Shown here: positions 43,346 through 55,070 of the stretch, one piece after another | Position numbering within the stretch: the stretch's first letter is position 1 | Layout: each line of letters opens with the position of its first letter | NCBI RefSeq assembly: GCF_011386835.1 | Contig: NC_088801.1 | Coordinates: 21,934,824-21,998,823, forward strand | Direction of reading: 5' to 3' | DNA length: 64,000 nucleotides | DNA from: Chrysemys picta bellii | Lineage: Eukaryota > Chordata > Testudines > Emydidae | Notes under the pieces: model-generated | Seen by the model: the letters and a program-made list of their open reading frames with translations, nothing else | Database searches by the model: none | What the model was told of the DNA's origin: nothing | Program-made: the position numbers and the translations under genes

Positions 43346-44957
43346 AAAAGATGTGCAACCATTCCTTAGGAAATATAATTAACAGCAGTTTAACAAATTC
43401 AATTAACCTGTCTTCAGTCACCATCTGTCTGGAGAGATGGCCTTCTCTTAAAGGGGTAGCAGAATAGTACTCTGTACATTTTTAGATATCATAGAATGGT
43501 CTTTTGAAATAGCAGGGTGCCCAATAAGGGAGGTCTCCTAGAAAGGCTCCAGTCATTAAAATGAGTACAGGAACAGTAAAAAAGCAAAATTAACTCTTAG
43601 TATTAAATATAACTTAAAAGCAAACAAAAATATGTATGCTAGTGTGTCACTGTGCTATATTTACTTATTCAGAAATTGCCATATCTTACAGGTACTGATA
43701 AGCTCTCTGATCTTAAAAAATAATTGCTTCTTAAATCATCACTGATTCTTCGCACTTCATTATAAATATTTTGCTAATTATTAAAGTCCTCCAAGAATTT
43801 CTATACTCTCCTGGAAGCGTGTTTCTGGGATTTTTAAAAGGGCATCTGTCCTTGTATTCACATGCAGCACTATGGCATCGCACTAGTTTCCAACAATGAT
43901 GGTCAAAAGGATGAGTTCTAGGTTAAACTGCAACCTTTCAGTTCTGTTTTTTTGTGAAGGAAGCTTTGAGCATCTGAGCATGGGCTCTGTCTCGCCCTGA
44001 CCCTTCAAGGGCACATGCCAAGAGGGCTTTCACCTCCCATTGGCAAGGACTTAGATATCAGGGCTGGGTCAAGAAGAGTTGTAAGGGTTTTGTACACCCC
44101 TTCACTTTATTTCAGTGTTATCCCATAAGCCCCTTTCCTCATAGCACTAGCAACTACTTCATTCACCCTTCATCAGGAAGGACATGCTGCTCTATGGAGG
44201 CTGCAATGGTATTCTACTAATGGTCTTTTAGGATGCTCACATTCCTCACAGTCTGAGAGCATCATTACCACAATGCTCCTAGGAAGAAAAATCTGCAACT
44301 GAATGAGCCCCAGATACTGTAATGATGTGTTGCTGACCCTCGCCTATACAGGGATGAGTCTGGAAGAGTCAGTAAAGTTCAGCAGTGTAGCGCAGGGTGC
44401 AGAGTGTGTAGCAGAGTCAGAGCTACTGCAATCAGTGAGTTGAACTTGGCCCCTTAGGCCATATATTCCCAGGGACTCAGGGGCTAGAAGTTGAAAATCG
44501 CTGGCTGAAAGGAAGAGGAAAGCTAAGTGAATAACAAACTGAATGAATGAAGCAGCTTCCCTAGGAGTAAAATAAGAGTTTCAAATCAGAGCAAAATCTT
44601 AACATCTGAAGTTAGAAGAGAGCCTGATGGGGTAGACAAATTATTTGAGTCATTCCCATAAGTAACTGTTATTTCACCAACTTCATTCTTGAAGCCTCAT
44701 CACGTTGGTCACACTATAACACACTAACTGCTGAGCCACTGAAAATATCAGCAAAATATTAAAAAAATATGTCATCTTTATAAAAAGAACAGTAATCCCA
44801 ACAAATTCAAATTAAGCCCAAATAATATTTCTACTACATGACATTGCCAAAATATTTTTGTGAGCATTTTTGTGGTCATCTTAAAGTTTGTTTTGTTTTT
44901 ACAGTTTATATTTTGCTCTGTCTTCCAGTGTCTGTTTTTGCATTTGGTTTTCAGAGG
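43346..44957. other. Intron without recognisable elements
   Basis: Mixed composition; no gene, RNA or repeat I can name. Confidence 0.5.
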
Positions 44958-45030
44958 CAGGGCCGGCTCTAGGATTTTTGCCGCCCAAAGCAAAAAAAAA
45001 TTTTGCCGCCCCCCCCTAGAGCTGGCCCTG
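44958..45030. mobile_element. 73-bp MITE with perfect 8-bp target duplication
   Basis: Inverted ends CAGGGCCGGCTCTAG and CTAGAGCTGGCCCTG, inner TTTTTGCCGCC / TTTTGCCGCC blocks and an A run. TTCAGAGG flanks both sides (44950-44957 and 45031-45038). A minimal, internally deleted hAT-type element. Confidence 0.95.
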
Positions 45031-46237
45031 TTCAGAGGATTATGAAAAGGTCAGTCTGTTGAAGTTTTGATTTTGTGCCACTTTGCAGCATAACCTACTA
45101 CAACTAGAAAGCCATTCACAATCTTATAGTATATTAGATAATGGGATTATGGGCTATCCTGATGTGCTAGTTATATCCTGGTGTGCAAAATGCAATGAAC
45201 TATATACACTTGCCTGGTGTACAGGGCTGATCAATATTTTAATTTATAGCCAATTAAATAACCCAACCCTGTTTTGTTTATTCCTAACAATTCTAGAGAT
45301 ATTCTCCTTTTCTTATTACATCCTTTAAAATACAGAAATTGCACAAATGATGCAGAATTCCTTTTTTGTTTTGTCTGAGCACACGACCCCAGGTTTTGTA
45401 TAGAAATGGACTAATAAGTAGAACTGGTTGCTCTTTTCCCCCAAAACCAAAATCTCTTTTTTCCACAAAATATGTTCCTCAAAAAAAAAATCCAAAATTT
45501 AAACAGAAAACCTAAAAAAGATTGACATTTTTATTTACTGAAAACCTAGATAAATAATCCTTTGGGAACACATCAAACCATAAACAACTGAAATTCACAA
45601 TATTTTTGCTAAAATACTTCCTTCCTTGCCAACCCCACCTCCCCAATGCTCTACTAATTTGTTTTCTTTGGAAGGAAGGGAAAGCAGCTGGCACACTCCA
45701 AAAGGGATGAACCAAGCTGCAGCCCTGCTGGAAAATGCAACCCAGCTGGTGTTCTCTAAGAAGGGGGCCTTTAAAATGAAGCACTTTAGGTTCCTTGCTC
45801 CAAGGAAAGACTACATTTTGTCTGGACCCAGTCTGCAGGGCTCTGCTCTGAATAGCATATATAGAGAGAGTCCAAATTTAGATTGTTTTAGAACTGACTC
45901 TTTCAGCATTCCCTGGAGAGCTAATCCTACTTAGTCTATAAGAAGTGCCTCTGTGTTTAAATCCCTCAACCTCAGTGGGACTGCCACACCATGACAAATC
46001 CAAGATCAAAGTTCCCCAATTCATTTTAAACAGGGATGGACAGCATGACGCAGATTAGACTAATGCATTCTGCTGACATAGCCAATCACTGATTCTGATG
46101 TAATGGACTAGCTACCTGAGTTTAATTTAACTTTGACCTTGAAATAAATTGTTATGCAACAACTGGAATAGGTGTTCACAGTCATCAACTATAATGAAAG
46201 ACAGATGAGGTAATATACTTATGAAAATATTGAAAAC
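45031..46237. other. Intron, mostly unique
   Basis: 45420-45550 is T/A-rich repeat-like sequence with CCACAAAATATG and GACATTTTTATTTACTG words. The rest shows nothing nameable. Confidence 0.45.
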
Positions 46238-46320
46238 CCACTTCTGCCTTCAGTAAGACAGGTGCAATTCCCATTGCAGTCACTGGGATTTGCACTGGTC
46301 TAACCACGGGCAGAAGGGGG
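46238..46320. repeat. Short palindrome, 83 bp
   Basis: CCCACTTCTGCC...GACAGGTGCAATTCCCATTG pairs with CTGGGATTTGCACTGGTC...GGGCAGAAGGGGG around GCAGTCA. Same architecture as 42645-42718 with different outer arms. Confidence 0.8.
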
Positions 46321-46454
46321 TTCATATTTTTTATCATTTGATTACATCACATTTCTGTATTGTTTACAATATTTCTCAAAATTGTGCATTTTGGGGTTAA
46401 ATTTTTGGTTTTGAATTAAAGGAAAGATTTTCCACAGGAATTAAGTATTCATGA

Positions 46455-48062
46455 ACGATATCCATGCAGGACTGGAAAGGACCTCAATAGGTCATCTAGT
46501 CCAGTCCCCTGCACTCAAGGCAGGCCTATATAATAACTAGACCATTCCTGACAGGTGTTTGTCTAATCTAAAACCTCCAATGACAGAGATCCCACAACCT
46601 CCCTAGGCAATTTGTTCCAGTGCTTAACTACCCAGAGAGTTAGGAAGTTTTTCCTAATATCCAACCCAATCCACCCTTGCTGCAATTTAAGCCCATTGCT
46701 CTTTGTCCTAGCCTCAGAGGTTAAGGAGAACAATTTTTTACCCTCCACCTTGAAACCATCTTTTATGTATCTGAAAACTGTGATCATCTCCATTCTCAGT
46801 CGTCTCTTCTCCAGACTAAAAAATCCCCAATTTTTGCAATCTTTCCACATAGGTCATGGTTTCTAGACCATTAATCATTTTTGTTGCTCTTCTCTGGACT
46901 TTCTCCATGTTGTTCACATCTTTTCTAAAATGTGGCACCCAGAACTAGACACAGTACTCCAGCTGAGGCCTTATCAGCACAGAGAAGAGCAGAAAAATTA
47001 CTTCTCATGTCTTGCTTGCAACACTCCTGCTGATACATCCCACAATGACATTCGCTTGTTTTGCGACAGTGTTACACTGCTGACTCATATTTAGCTTATG
47101 ATCGATCCATTGTAACTTCCAGATCCCTACTAGGAAGTCATTTCCAATTCTGTATGTGTGTGATTGATTGTTCCATACTAAGTGGAATACTTTGCATTTG
47201 TCCTTATTGAATTTCAAACTATTTAATTCAAAATATTTCTCCAGTTTGTCCAGATCATTTTGAATTTTAATTCTATCCTCCAAAGCCCTTGCAACTCCTC
47301 CCAGCTTGGTATTGTCCACAAGCTTTAAAGTGTACTCTCTATGATATTATCTAAATCATTGATAAAGATGTTGACCAGAACAGGACCCAGGACTGATCCC
47401 TGCAGAATCCCACACAATATGCACCTCCAGATTGACTGTGAATCACTGTTAACTACTCTCTGGGAACAGTTTTCCAACTAGTTATGCACCTACCTTATAG
47501 TAGTTTCATATGTTATATTTCCCTAGGTTGTTTATGAGACGGTCATGCAAGACAGTATCAAAAGCCTTGCTAAAGTCAAGATATACCACTTCTACTCCTT
47601 CCTCATATCCACAAAGCTTGTTACTCTGTCAAAGAAAGGTATTAGGTTGGATTGATATGATTTTTTTCTTAACACATCCATGCTGACTGTTACTGATCAC
47701 CTTATTATCTTCTAGGTATTGGCAAATTGATTGCTTGATTATTTGCTCCATTATCTTTCCAGGATTTAAGAAGTTAAGATGACTGGTTTGTAATTCCCTG
47801 GGTTCTCCTTATTCCCCTTTTTACATATTGGCACTATATTACATATTGCCCTCTCCCAGGCCTCTGGAATGTCTTCCGTCTTCTATGACTTTTCAAAGAT
47901 CATCACTAATTGCTCAGATATCTCCTCAGTCAGCTCCTTGAGCATTCTAGGATGTATTTCATCAGGCCCTGCTGAACTGAAGACAACTAACTTGTCTAAG
48001 TAATTTTTAACTTGTTCTTTCCCTATTTTAGCCTCAGCTCCTACCTCATTTCAATATTTTCA
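46455..48062 (-). mobile_element. CR1 LINE, 5'-truncated, 1.6 kb
   Basis: Reversed CR1 from its 3' end through the reverse-transcriptase region. Minus frames read MDNTKLGGVARALEDRIKIQ, FNKDKCKVFHL and LFSLTSEARTKSNGLKL, matching the C-terminal part of the CR1 at 61.3-62.1 kb. The catalytic FADD block is disrupted. Many stops and indels; older than 58735-62232. Confidence 0.93.
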
Positions 48063-48118
48063 GTATTGTCCATTTTGGGGCACATTCAATACACTGTCAA
48101 AATATAAGATCAGACAAA

Positions 48119-48213
48119 AATAATGAGGAATACTTGTGGCACCTTAGAGACTAACACATTTATTTGAACATAAGCTTTTGTGGGCTAAAATCAACTTCAT
48201 CAGATGCATGGAG
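48119..48213 (-). mobile_element. Penelope-like element end fragment with hammerhead-like core
   Basis: ATACTTGTGGCACCTTAGAG, ACTAACACATTTATTTGAAC and ATAAGCTTTTGTGGGCT match the Penelope end at 22375-22480. Minus strand has CTGATGA intact, but the stem partner and the GAAA box (here AAAA) are mutated. Confidence 0.85.
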
Positions 48214-48668
48214 TGGAAAATACAGTAAGCTACCACTCTCAAACCTAAGATTAGAAAGTTATTTTCCAGTTTGTATTCAGATTTAATAGTGTAATTAATG
48301 TTATCAGCATTAACTACAAAATTCAGTGTGCTATCTTTAATCCTCTTGTATGACTACATCTGAAAGAAAGATGTGCTATTTTATATTTATTATTTTTAGG
48401 TTCCCAAAAATGTACTAGGCACCTTTTAAAAAACAAAACAAACAAACAAACATAAACAATAAAGACATAGTCTCTGACTTAAGAGCCTGCAATCAAAATT
48501 CAGCAAAACACAAATGAAGATCACACGCCAGAGGAACAAATGGGGAAGGAAGAGAAGAGGATGGGCAAAGGTATCGAGAGATGCCATTTTTGCTCAATGG
48601 GAGGTTGCCTACATGCAGAAATGGAACAAGTTTAACTTAAATTGCTATAAAAACTGATTTAGTTAAAA
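48214..48668. other. Intron without recognisable elements
   Basis: Includes a CAAA-rich tract at 48434-48452. Nothing else nameable. Confidence 0.45.
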
Positions 48669-48673
48669 CAGTG

Positions 48674-48957
48674 GCTTGGTCTACACTAAACCCCCAAATC
48701 GAACTAAGGTACGCAACTTCAGCTACGTGAATAACGTAGCTGAAGTTCGAAGTACCTTAGTTCGAACTTACCTCGGTCCACACGCGGCAGGCAGGCTCCC
48801 CCGTCGACTCCGCGGTACTCCTCTCGCCGAGCTGGAGTACCGCAGTCGACGGCGAGCACTTCCGGGTTCGACTTATCGCGTCCAGACAAGCCGCGATAAG
48901 TCGAACCCAGAAGTTCGATTGCCAGCCGCCGAACTAGCGGCTGGGTATAGACGTACC
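48674..48957. mobile_element. Non-autonomous DNA element, 284 bp, with 5-bp target duplication
   Basis: Runs from GCTTGGTCTACACTA to GGTATAGACGTACC. CAGTG occurs directly on both sides (48669-48673, 48958-48962). Hairpins CGAACTAAGGTACG...CGTACCTTAG-like (48700-48770, inner AACTTCAGCTACG/CGTAGCTGAAGTT) and GGGTTCGACTTATCGCG...CGCGATAAGTCGAACCC (48872-48908). Sister of 41370-41652. Confidence 0.88.
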
Positions 48958-48984
48958 CAGTGTTCTGTGTGCACACATTTAAGG

Positions 48985-49152
48985 TGAAAGCTAAACAATA
49001 TAACCAATTTTAAACCAGTTTAGAAGTGAAAGCTAAACTGATATGTCAGGTTTAAATTGATGTTGGAGTGTCTACACAAAGTTGTAGCAGTTTAATTAAA
49101 TCGTTTTAAAACCACACCTTTCATGGTGCAACTTTGTGTGAAGACTAGGTCT
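48985..49152. repeat. Probable non-autonomous DNA element fragment
   Basis: GTCTACACAAAGTTG at about 49070 and CAACTTTGTGTGAAGAC at about 49128 form a facing pair around AAAACCACACCTTTCATGG; repeated AGTGAAAGCTAAACTG-type words precede it. I recall similar turtle elements; ends uncertain. Confidence 0.5.
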
Positions 49153-49159
49153 AAAGGAA

Positions 49160-49275
49160 GTGCAACAAGAATTATTTTGGGGAAGTTCTATGTTCTGTGT
49201 TATACAGGACAGGACGTCAGACTAGATAATCACAATTATCACAATAATCACAATTTGGCCTTGGAATCTATGAGC
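49160..49275 (+). mobile_element. CR1-family LINE 3' end
   Basis: TTCTATGTTCTGTGTTATAC, CGTCAGACTAGATAATCACA and TTTGGCCTTGGAATCTATGA form a CR1 terminus. A short duplication of TATCACAATAATCACAA lies inside. Confidence 0.8.
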
Positions 49276-49924
49276 ATATGTTAGTGGTTCAGTTACCTTA
49301 TTTATGTGTAGGAAAGTGGAGTGCGGGGGGTAGGGAGGTCCTTATTTATGTGGGTGTGGAATGTGGGGGGTAGGGAGGTCCTTTCTTCCCTCTGACTTTT
49401 CATAAGCAAAAACGAGTACATGATTTTTAGGCCCCAGTTCAACAAAGCACTTAAGCACATGCTTATAGTTAAGGAGGTTAAATCACCATTGAACTATACT
49501 ATGGCACTCTGCAGGAACCATTTGCCACACTGGGCCAAATTGTACCCCATGCAACTCTTTCCTCTATGAATTAAGGCTTTGAAATATTTTAATCTGTGAA
49601 AAATCACTGAAAGTTTAAATGGATGTTGTGAGCTGGATAACTTTAGGATAACTAGGCTCTTTGGGTCAAATTCTGACTGGATTTAAAGACTACACAATTT
49701 GAGTGTACATAGTGTGGTTACATTGATGTATGCCAGGACAGAATTACTACTAACTTTTAAAAAAAAATATGAAATAGATGGAGAACAATTTAAGATATCA
49801 GTTACAAATAAAAGTGGCAAAAACATGCAAATGTTGAGCAACAGACGTAATCCACACTGCATTTCTATAATACTCCAAACTAACCCCATAATCTAGCTAT
49901 TATTTCCTTCCAGAGAGGTAATGT
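49276..49924. other. Intron; short GC-rich direct repeat
   Basis: At 49315-49382 GGGGGGTAGGGAGGTCCTT occurs twice, 52 bp apart, a small tandem duplication. No gene. Confidence 0.6.
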
Positions 49925-50235
49925 TTTCTAGTGGGAACATTAGAACACTGGGAGTTGGATCTCCAGAGTTCTACTCCATTTCTACTAGTCACTCATTCTG
50001 ACCTTGGACGCAGGTTGTTCTGATCAAAATTTTACAAACTGTCCATTAAATTTTGAGTGCCTTGCTTTTTGACTGGGTGTCTCAGGATAGGTACTTTAGA
50101 AACATCCCCTCTTCCTTATTTTTTTCACATTAACCTTATGCAGAATAGGGATGTACAAGCCTTAATTGTAAAGCACTTTTAGAGCCTTGGACGAAAGGTG
50201 CTACTTAAGGGCAAAGCATTATGACATATGTAGAT
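49925..50235 (+). repeat. MIR-like relic with internal insertion or divergence
   Basis: GGATCTCCAGAGTTCTACTCC and CATTCTGACCTTGG form the 5' and core parts; AATAGGGATGTACAAGCC and GTAAAGCACTTTTAGAGCC the tail. About 60 bp between them are not MIR-like. Confidence 0.6.
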
Positions 50236-50764
50236 GCATGTGTCTAAAGCACAGTTTCTCAAATTAAGAAGTATCTGCTTCTTCAAAGGGAGGCAAAAAC
50301 AAGATAAGGAAATGGACAAGTGCTAGTACACTATGACCAAACAAAATGTTTGCTGGTAGAAACTGATTCCCTTCATTCATGCTATTTATACCTGTTTAAT
50401 ACAAGGACTCAAAATACTTTTTCACTATTTAGTGGAGAGGAATGATCTGAAATTAGAGCAGCTCTGGTTTGAAAAAAAAAATAGAATTATGTCACTAGAA
50501 AAGACTTACATAGCTTACACTTGCAGTTTTCAATTGTAAATGTTCCATGTTGTTTGTGGTTTATTCAAAAACACAGAATCTCAGAGATTTGTTGATACAC
50601 GGTAAAGTTTCAGGGCCAGAACCTGGTCACAGTAAAGTTAGCTGAGGTTTTGCCACTGACTTCAAAGAAACCATCATGGACCATGGACTCAGCTTTTACA
50701 ACCTCAGACAACCAGAACAGATTTGCACAAGTTTATGAACTACTAGAGCAAAACAGGCTCAACT

Positions 50765-50915
50765 AATAGTTCTATTCCTGGCTCTGCCTTGTCCTGCTGG
50801 GTGACATTGGGCAAGTCACTTTTCCTCCGTTTCCCCAGCCGTAAAATGCTGACCTCTTTTGTGAGGAGCTTTGAAATCTCTGGATGAAGAGTGCTATAAG
50901 AGAAATTGGAGTACA
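50765..50915 (+). repeat. MIR / CORE-SINE relic
   Basis: ATTCCTGGCTCTGCCTTGTC, TGACATTGGGCAAGTCACTT, CCGTTTCCCCAGCCGTAAAA and GAGGAGCTTTGAAATCTCTG in MIR order; among the better-preserved copies here. Confidence 0.9.
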
Positions 50916-52149
50916 AAATAGTTTCATAAATTAAAAAAGAAATGTTTTAATTTGTTTGTTTTTGTTATTGAAATTTTAGGGTTCAATAAGCAAGACTCAA
51001 GACAGATCTGAAACTCGGGTAGTACAAACCTGGGGACGGTCTCATTTGCATAAAACCCTGAGGAAGAAAACTGCTGAATCTCACATAAGTATTTACAATA
51101 TTTATTTTGTAAATTCAATGTACATTGTAACTCATACATTAAAATGAGCCTCCTTCTCTTTGTTGCAATGCTTCTCCCCCATTCTGGCCAGTTGGAAAGA
51201 CAGTAAGCCATTTTGAACTAGCACTTAACATGGTATCATCATTGTTATTTTTTCTCCATAATCCTAATGGTCACAGTTGTGTTTCCATAAATGTCTTTGT
51301 GCAAGAATTTTGTGCTTAAGCCCTGAAGCAAACTGATGAATTGGGAAGCATCATGCAATGGTATTAAGAACTTTGAAAAAGAAGATTTAAGCAGCACTAA
51401 AACCCGGTAAATCTAGCTTGTGTTATTGTTTAATATTATGTGTTACTGCTACTCTTTTGAAGTATAATAAAAGTTTTCAAAGCACTGCTATAATAATTAT
51501 CAGGTTGCAAACTGATCAAGAATTTCCTTTTGATGACTTTGAACGCCTGCAAATCCAGGCAATTTTGTTATCTGCTCATTTCTCGTTTTTAAAATCCCTT
51601 CTTGCTGCTTTTGATTAATGTTCAGATAGGGCTGATCTCCTGATGTGCCTCACCTCATTGAGAGCTTAAGACAAATTTACTGGACTACACATTGCTCAGG
51701 AAAGTCTTGCTTTAATCTTTGAGTGCTTATGTAGTTATAGTCAATCTCACCTGATCAAACTGAAAGGAAATGATGTGTATGTCTGAAACGTTGAGCAAGG
51801 CAAAACTTAACTTAATTAGCTGGGGTTACATTCAACATGTGCATAAACTGGATATTAATTATTTCACCTCAAGATTTGCCTGCCAAAGGGTTCAGTGGTA
51901 AAAATAAAATAAAAAAAAACCAACAAAAATAATAAAATTTTGAACTGCTGTTATTTTTTTTTAAGTCAAAAAACCTTTTCCAAGTTCAAATAATTTGTCT
52001 GTGGTTTTACTAAACACACCGTTCTCCTTAAATAAGACTCTTAGGAAAAACATCTCAATATTTGCACATCAGCAGGATAGTGTTCCTAATTTAGGAAAAT
52101 GTAAAAAACAGAAGTTTGCTGGAACCTGTGGTTAAAGGGTGGTTTTTGA
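50916..52149. other. Intron without recognisable elements
   Basis: AT-rich unique sequence; an A-rich tract at 51900-51945. No gene seen. Confidence 0.5.
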
Positions 52150-53870
52150 TACATAGTTTTTGAAATTTCTTGTTGTCCGCAAGAAGGGTTTTAATCAGGC
52201 CTCACCTTTATTATACTTTATTATAGATGTCTGGGACTACCCGGCAGATAAAGTGTACAGTGCAGGCAAATCCACGCTTATTCAAATCTATTCTCGGAGG
52301 CTTCCACCGGCCCCCCTTTGTTTCCATTCAGGTCCCCCGCCTGACCCATGGCTTGGACCTTACCATCCACCAGCCTCGCAAGAGGTTTAAGGAGGGCTAT
52401 GAGAATGAGGGGGGGGGTGGACGTTGGCTCCCTCCCGTACCAGTCATGGGAGTCCCCGAACCCCCTCCCCCATTTTGTTTCTTTATCCAGTACCTCCTTT
52501 TAAGTCCTTTACCAGGCTATTTATCTGGTCACTGGCTGCCCTCCCTATGGAGTACCTGCACTAAACATCCGCCACAAGTAGGCGCCAGCCAATTTGCTTG
52601 GCTGCCTCCCCCTCAACCCCACTGGGTTCCCAGACATCTGCAAATGGCCTATTGGCTAGCAGTCCTACTGGGGAGAAAGAACCCATTGTCCCATATGTGA
52701 TCGTCAAGGGACATGAGGACACCAGGAGCTGCATATTCCTTGACCTGGTACTGCAGCAACTGCCCTTAATGGAGGGCCGCATAGGCGACCCATTCTCCGG
52801 ATCCTTTTATTGACAAGACTCCTTAAAAGAAAGCAAAATAAACAACTTTTAAGCTGGAACCAAAAAATCTGCATTTTGCCAACCACATGACATTCCGAGG
52901 TTCCAGAGAGCTCGCGACAAACTGGCAATGAGACAAGGCGTCTGCTATGCCATTATCCATGCCCAGCATGTGCTTGGAAGAAAAAACAGATGTTGAAGGT
53001 TAAGCATTGGAGAACAAATGCCCTTACCAACTTTCCAATCCTGTGCGATCTGGAAGTTTGGCGATTGATAACCTGTGCCTCTGCCATGTTGTCGCACCAA
53101 CGGCATACACCGTACCAAATTAATAACCATTTGTACCTCCACAATGATATCCCCTTAAATTGACCTAAAAACTTACCATACCCACAAGTCTTACTACATC
53201 TGTGTAGTGACTCGTATGTAATTGTGTGGTCTGGTTATGCCAGCCGGTGCTGCTGCCAGCCAGGCACAAAAAGCCCATCCCGGGGCAACAACCCTGCAAG
53301 CAAGTTCAGCTCAAAGCCCAGGTAGGTTAATGTCGTGAAAGGGGCCTTCTGTTTTGTCCTATGCTAGGGGTTTCCCCAATTATTTAGCCAGGGCCTGAAA
53401 TGTGTCCAACAGGTGAAAACACTCATTTGACCCAGCTCACCCTGCGAACAAAAATTGGGCAAATAATCACTATTTGGTTTAGTCCCACTGACTGCCCCAC
53501 TGCCCCACTGCAACATTGTACTTAATTTCTGAAAAGCTGCACAGGATACTGAACAGCCTATGGGCATAGCCTTGTCGAAATAAAATTGCTGGTGGTAGGT
53601 GTCTTAAACAACCACCATTATTAAATGCCCAGCAAATACTATTATGTGCCCGGGGCCCTTTTCCGGCTTGTTGCGGTATGAACAAACCCCTGGCGCCCTT
53701 GGTGTTATGTCCTTGAACCACAGTGTGTGATGCCACCTATTCCTGTTTGTGTTGCTGTCCTTAATGGAAACTGCTTATGACATGCCCCCAAACATATTGG
53801 ATGACCGCCTAATTATATTCATATAATTAACAAAGGCCGGGCTGCTGTCTGGGTAGGCCTGTACCATAAC
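52150..53870 (-). mobile_element. DIRS/Ngaro-type retroelement relic
   Basis: Contains a decayed pol (52930-53740, described separately) followed toward lower coordinates by about 700 bp with no domain I can name. The sequence is more GC-rich than the flanking intron. Plus-strand frames at 52160-52813 are chance. Boundaries are set by composition and are approximate. Terminal repeats were not resolved. Confidence 0.6.
52930..53740 (-). pseudogene. Ngaro/DIRS-type reverse transcriptase and RNase H relic
   Basis: Minus strand, several frames. The first block is FYFDKAMPIGCSVSCAAF then QKLSTMLQWG, the reverse-transcriptase segment of tyrosine-recombinase retroelements. Next LGFELNLLAGLLP, then an RNase H segment with a CDNMAEA-like block, VINRQTSR and LVRAFVLQCLTFNI, ending in HAGH. 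At least three frameshifts or stops; the upstream catalytic YxDD-side sequence is not clear. In intact elements a tyrosine recombinase follows; I could not find it. Confidence 0.75.
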
Positions 53871-54140
53871 ACCCACCTAGACGACGAGGGCAGCCTCCTA
53901 ATTTTTTCATGTTCTAGGCACCCTTGGCCTCTTTGCCTCGTCCATTCTTACTGTCTGTCCCTTCCTGTGCCATAGGGATAATGTTTTCACCCCTCAGCTA
54001 TTACATGCACAAATTGCCTGTGAGGATTTTATATTTAGTTGCACTGAGTAGGTGAGCTGCTTTTCCAGCAGCTGTATATCTCCCAGCCAGCCAGAAAACA
54101 CCCCTCCTCCCCCCACTTAAAGTGCAGGGTCGGCTGGTAC

Positions 54141-54581
54141 ATAGATTCATAGATTTTCTAGGACTGGAAGGGACCTCGAGAGGTCATCGAGTACAGTCCC
54201 CTGCCCTCATGGTAGGACCAAATACTGTCTAGACCATCCCTGATAGACATTTATCTAACCTACTCTTAAATATCTCCAGAGATGGAGATTCCACAACCTC
54301 CCTAGGCAGTTTATTCCAGTGTTTAACCACCCTGACAGTTAGGAACTTTTTCCTAATGTCCAACCTAAACCTCCCTTGGTGCAGTTTAAGCCCATTGCTT
54401 CTTGTTCTATCCTTAGAGGCTAAGGTGAACAAGTTTTCTCCCTCCTCCTTATGACATCCTTTTAGATACCTGAAAACTGTTATCATGTCCCATCTCAGTC
54501 TTCTCTTTTCCAAACTAAACAAACTCAATTCTTTCAGCCTGCCTTCATAGGTCATGTTCTCAAGACCTTTCATCATTCTTG
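54141..54581 (-). mobile_element. CR1 LINE 3' end, 5'-truncated
   Basis: ATAGATTCATAGATTTTCTA opens the reversed 3' end; minus frame reads YEGRLKELSLFSLEKRRLRW and RSNGLKLHQGRFRLDIRK, the C-terminal end of CR1 ORF2. It ends abruptly before a C run. Confidence 0.95.
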
Positions 54582-54705
54582 TTAAAGTTTCCTTGCCTTG
54601 CTCTATCCCCCCCCCCCCCCGCCATGCAGGTTGAATTCCTTGCTTTGCTTGCTTGTTTGCTTTGCAAAGGGGATTGCTTCACCTCCCTTGCAAATTTCAC
54701 CCTCC

Positions 54706-55070
54706 CTGGTTCCAGCCTGCCTGGGGGTGAAAGAACCTTGGGCAGTGGACGCTAGTTCCCCTTCTTTGCACTGCCCCTTTCTGTATAATTTGCCTGTGCC
54801 CGCACTTCCGTGTCTCTGGGGCCGGGGGTGGTGGTTAACAGCCCCTCTGTTTTCCTGAGCTCCCACTTCTCTGTGCACCTGGAACCATCCTGCTTACACA
54901 GCCTGCCTGTGGCTGGAAGTACCTGGGGCAGGGGACGCTAGTTCCCCTTCTGTGTAATTTGCCTGTGCCTGCCCTTCCATGTCTCTGGGGCCGGGGGAGG
55001 AGGGTAACGCCCCTCCCCCCCATTTTCCCAAGCTTACCCTTATCCGTGCCCCTGGAACCATGCTGTTTCC
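54706..55070. repeat. GC-rich tandem repeat, 173-bp period
   Basis: CTGGTTCCAGCCTGC (54706), CTGGAACCATCCTGC (54879) and CTGGAACCATGCTGT (55052) start successive units exactly 173 bp apart. The first two share GGACGCTAGTTCCCCTTCT, AATTTGCCTGTGCC and GTGTCTCTGGGGCCGGGGG. A C run (54608-54620) precedes and a C-then-A run (55325-55350) follows. Long minus frames across it are compositional. Confidence 0.75.

Noticed and set aside
52160..52813. Plus-strand frames up to 157 codons
   Set aside because: They lie antisense in a retroelement relic whose coding strand is minus; Pro-rich and without a recognisable domain.
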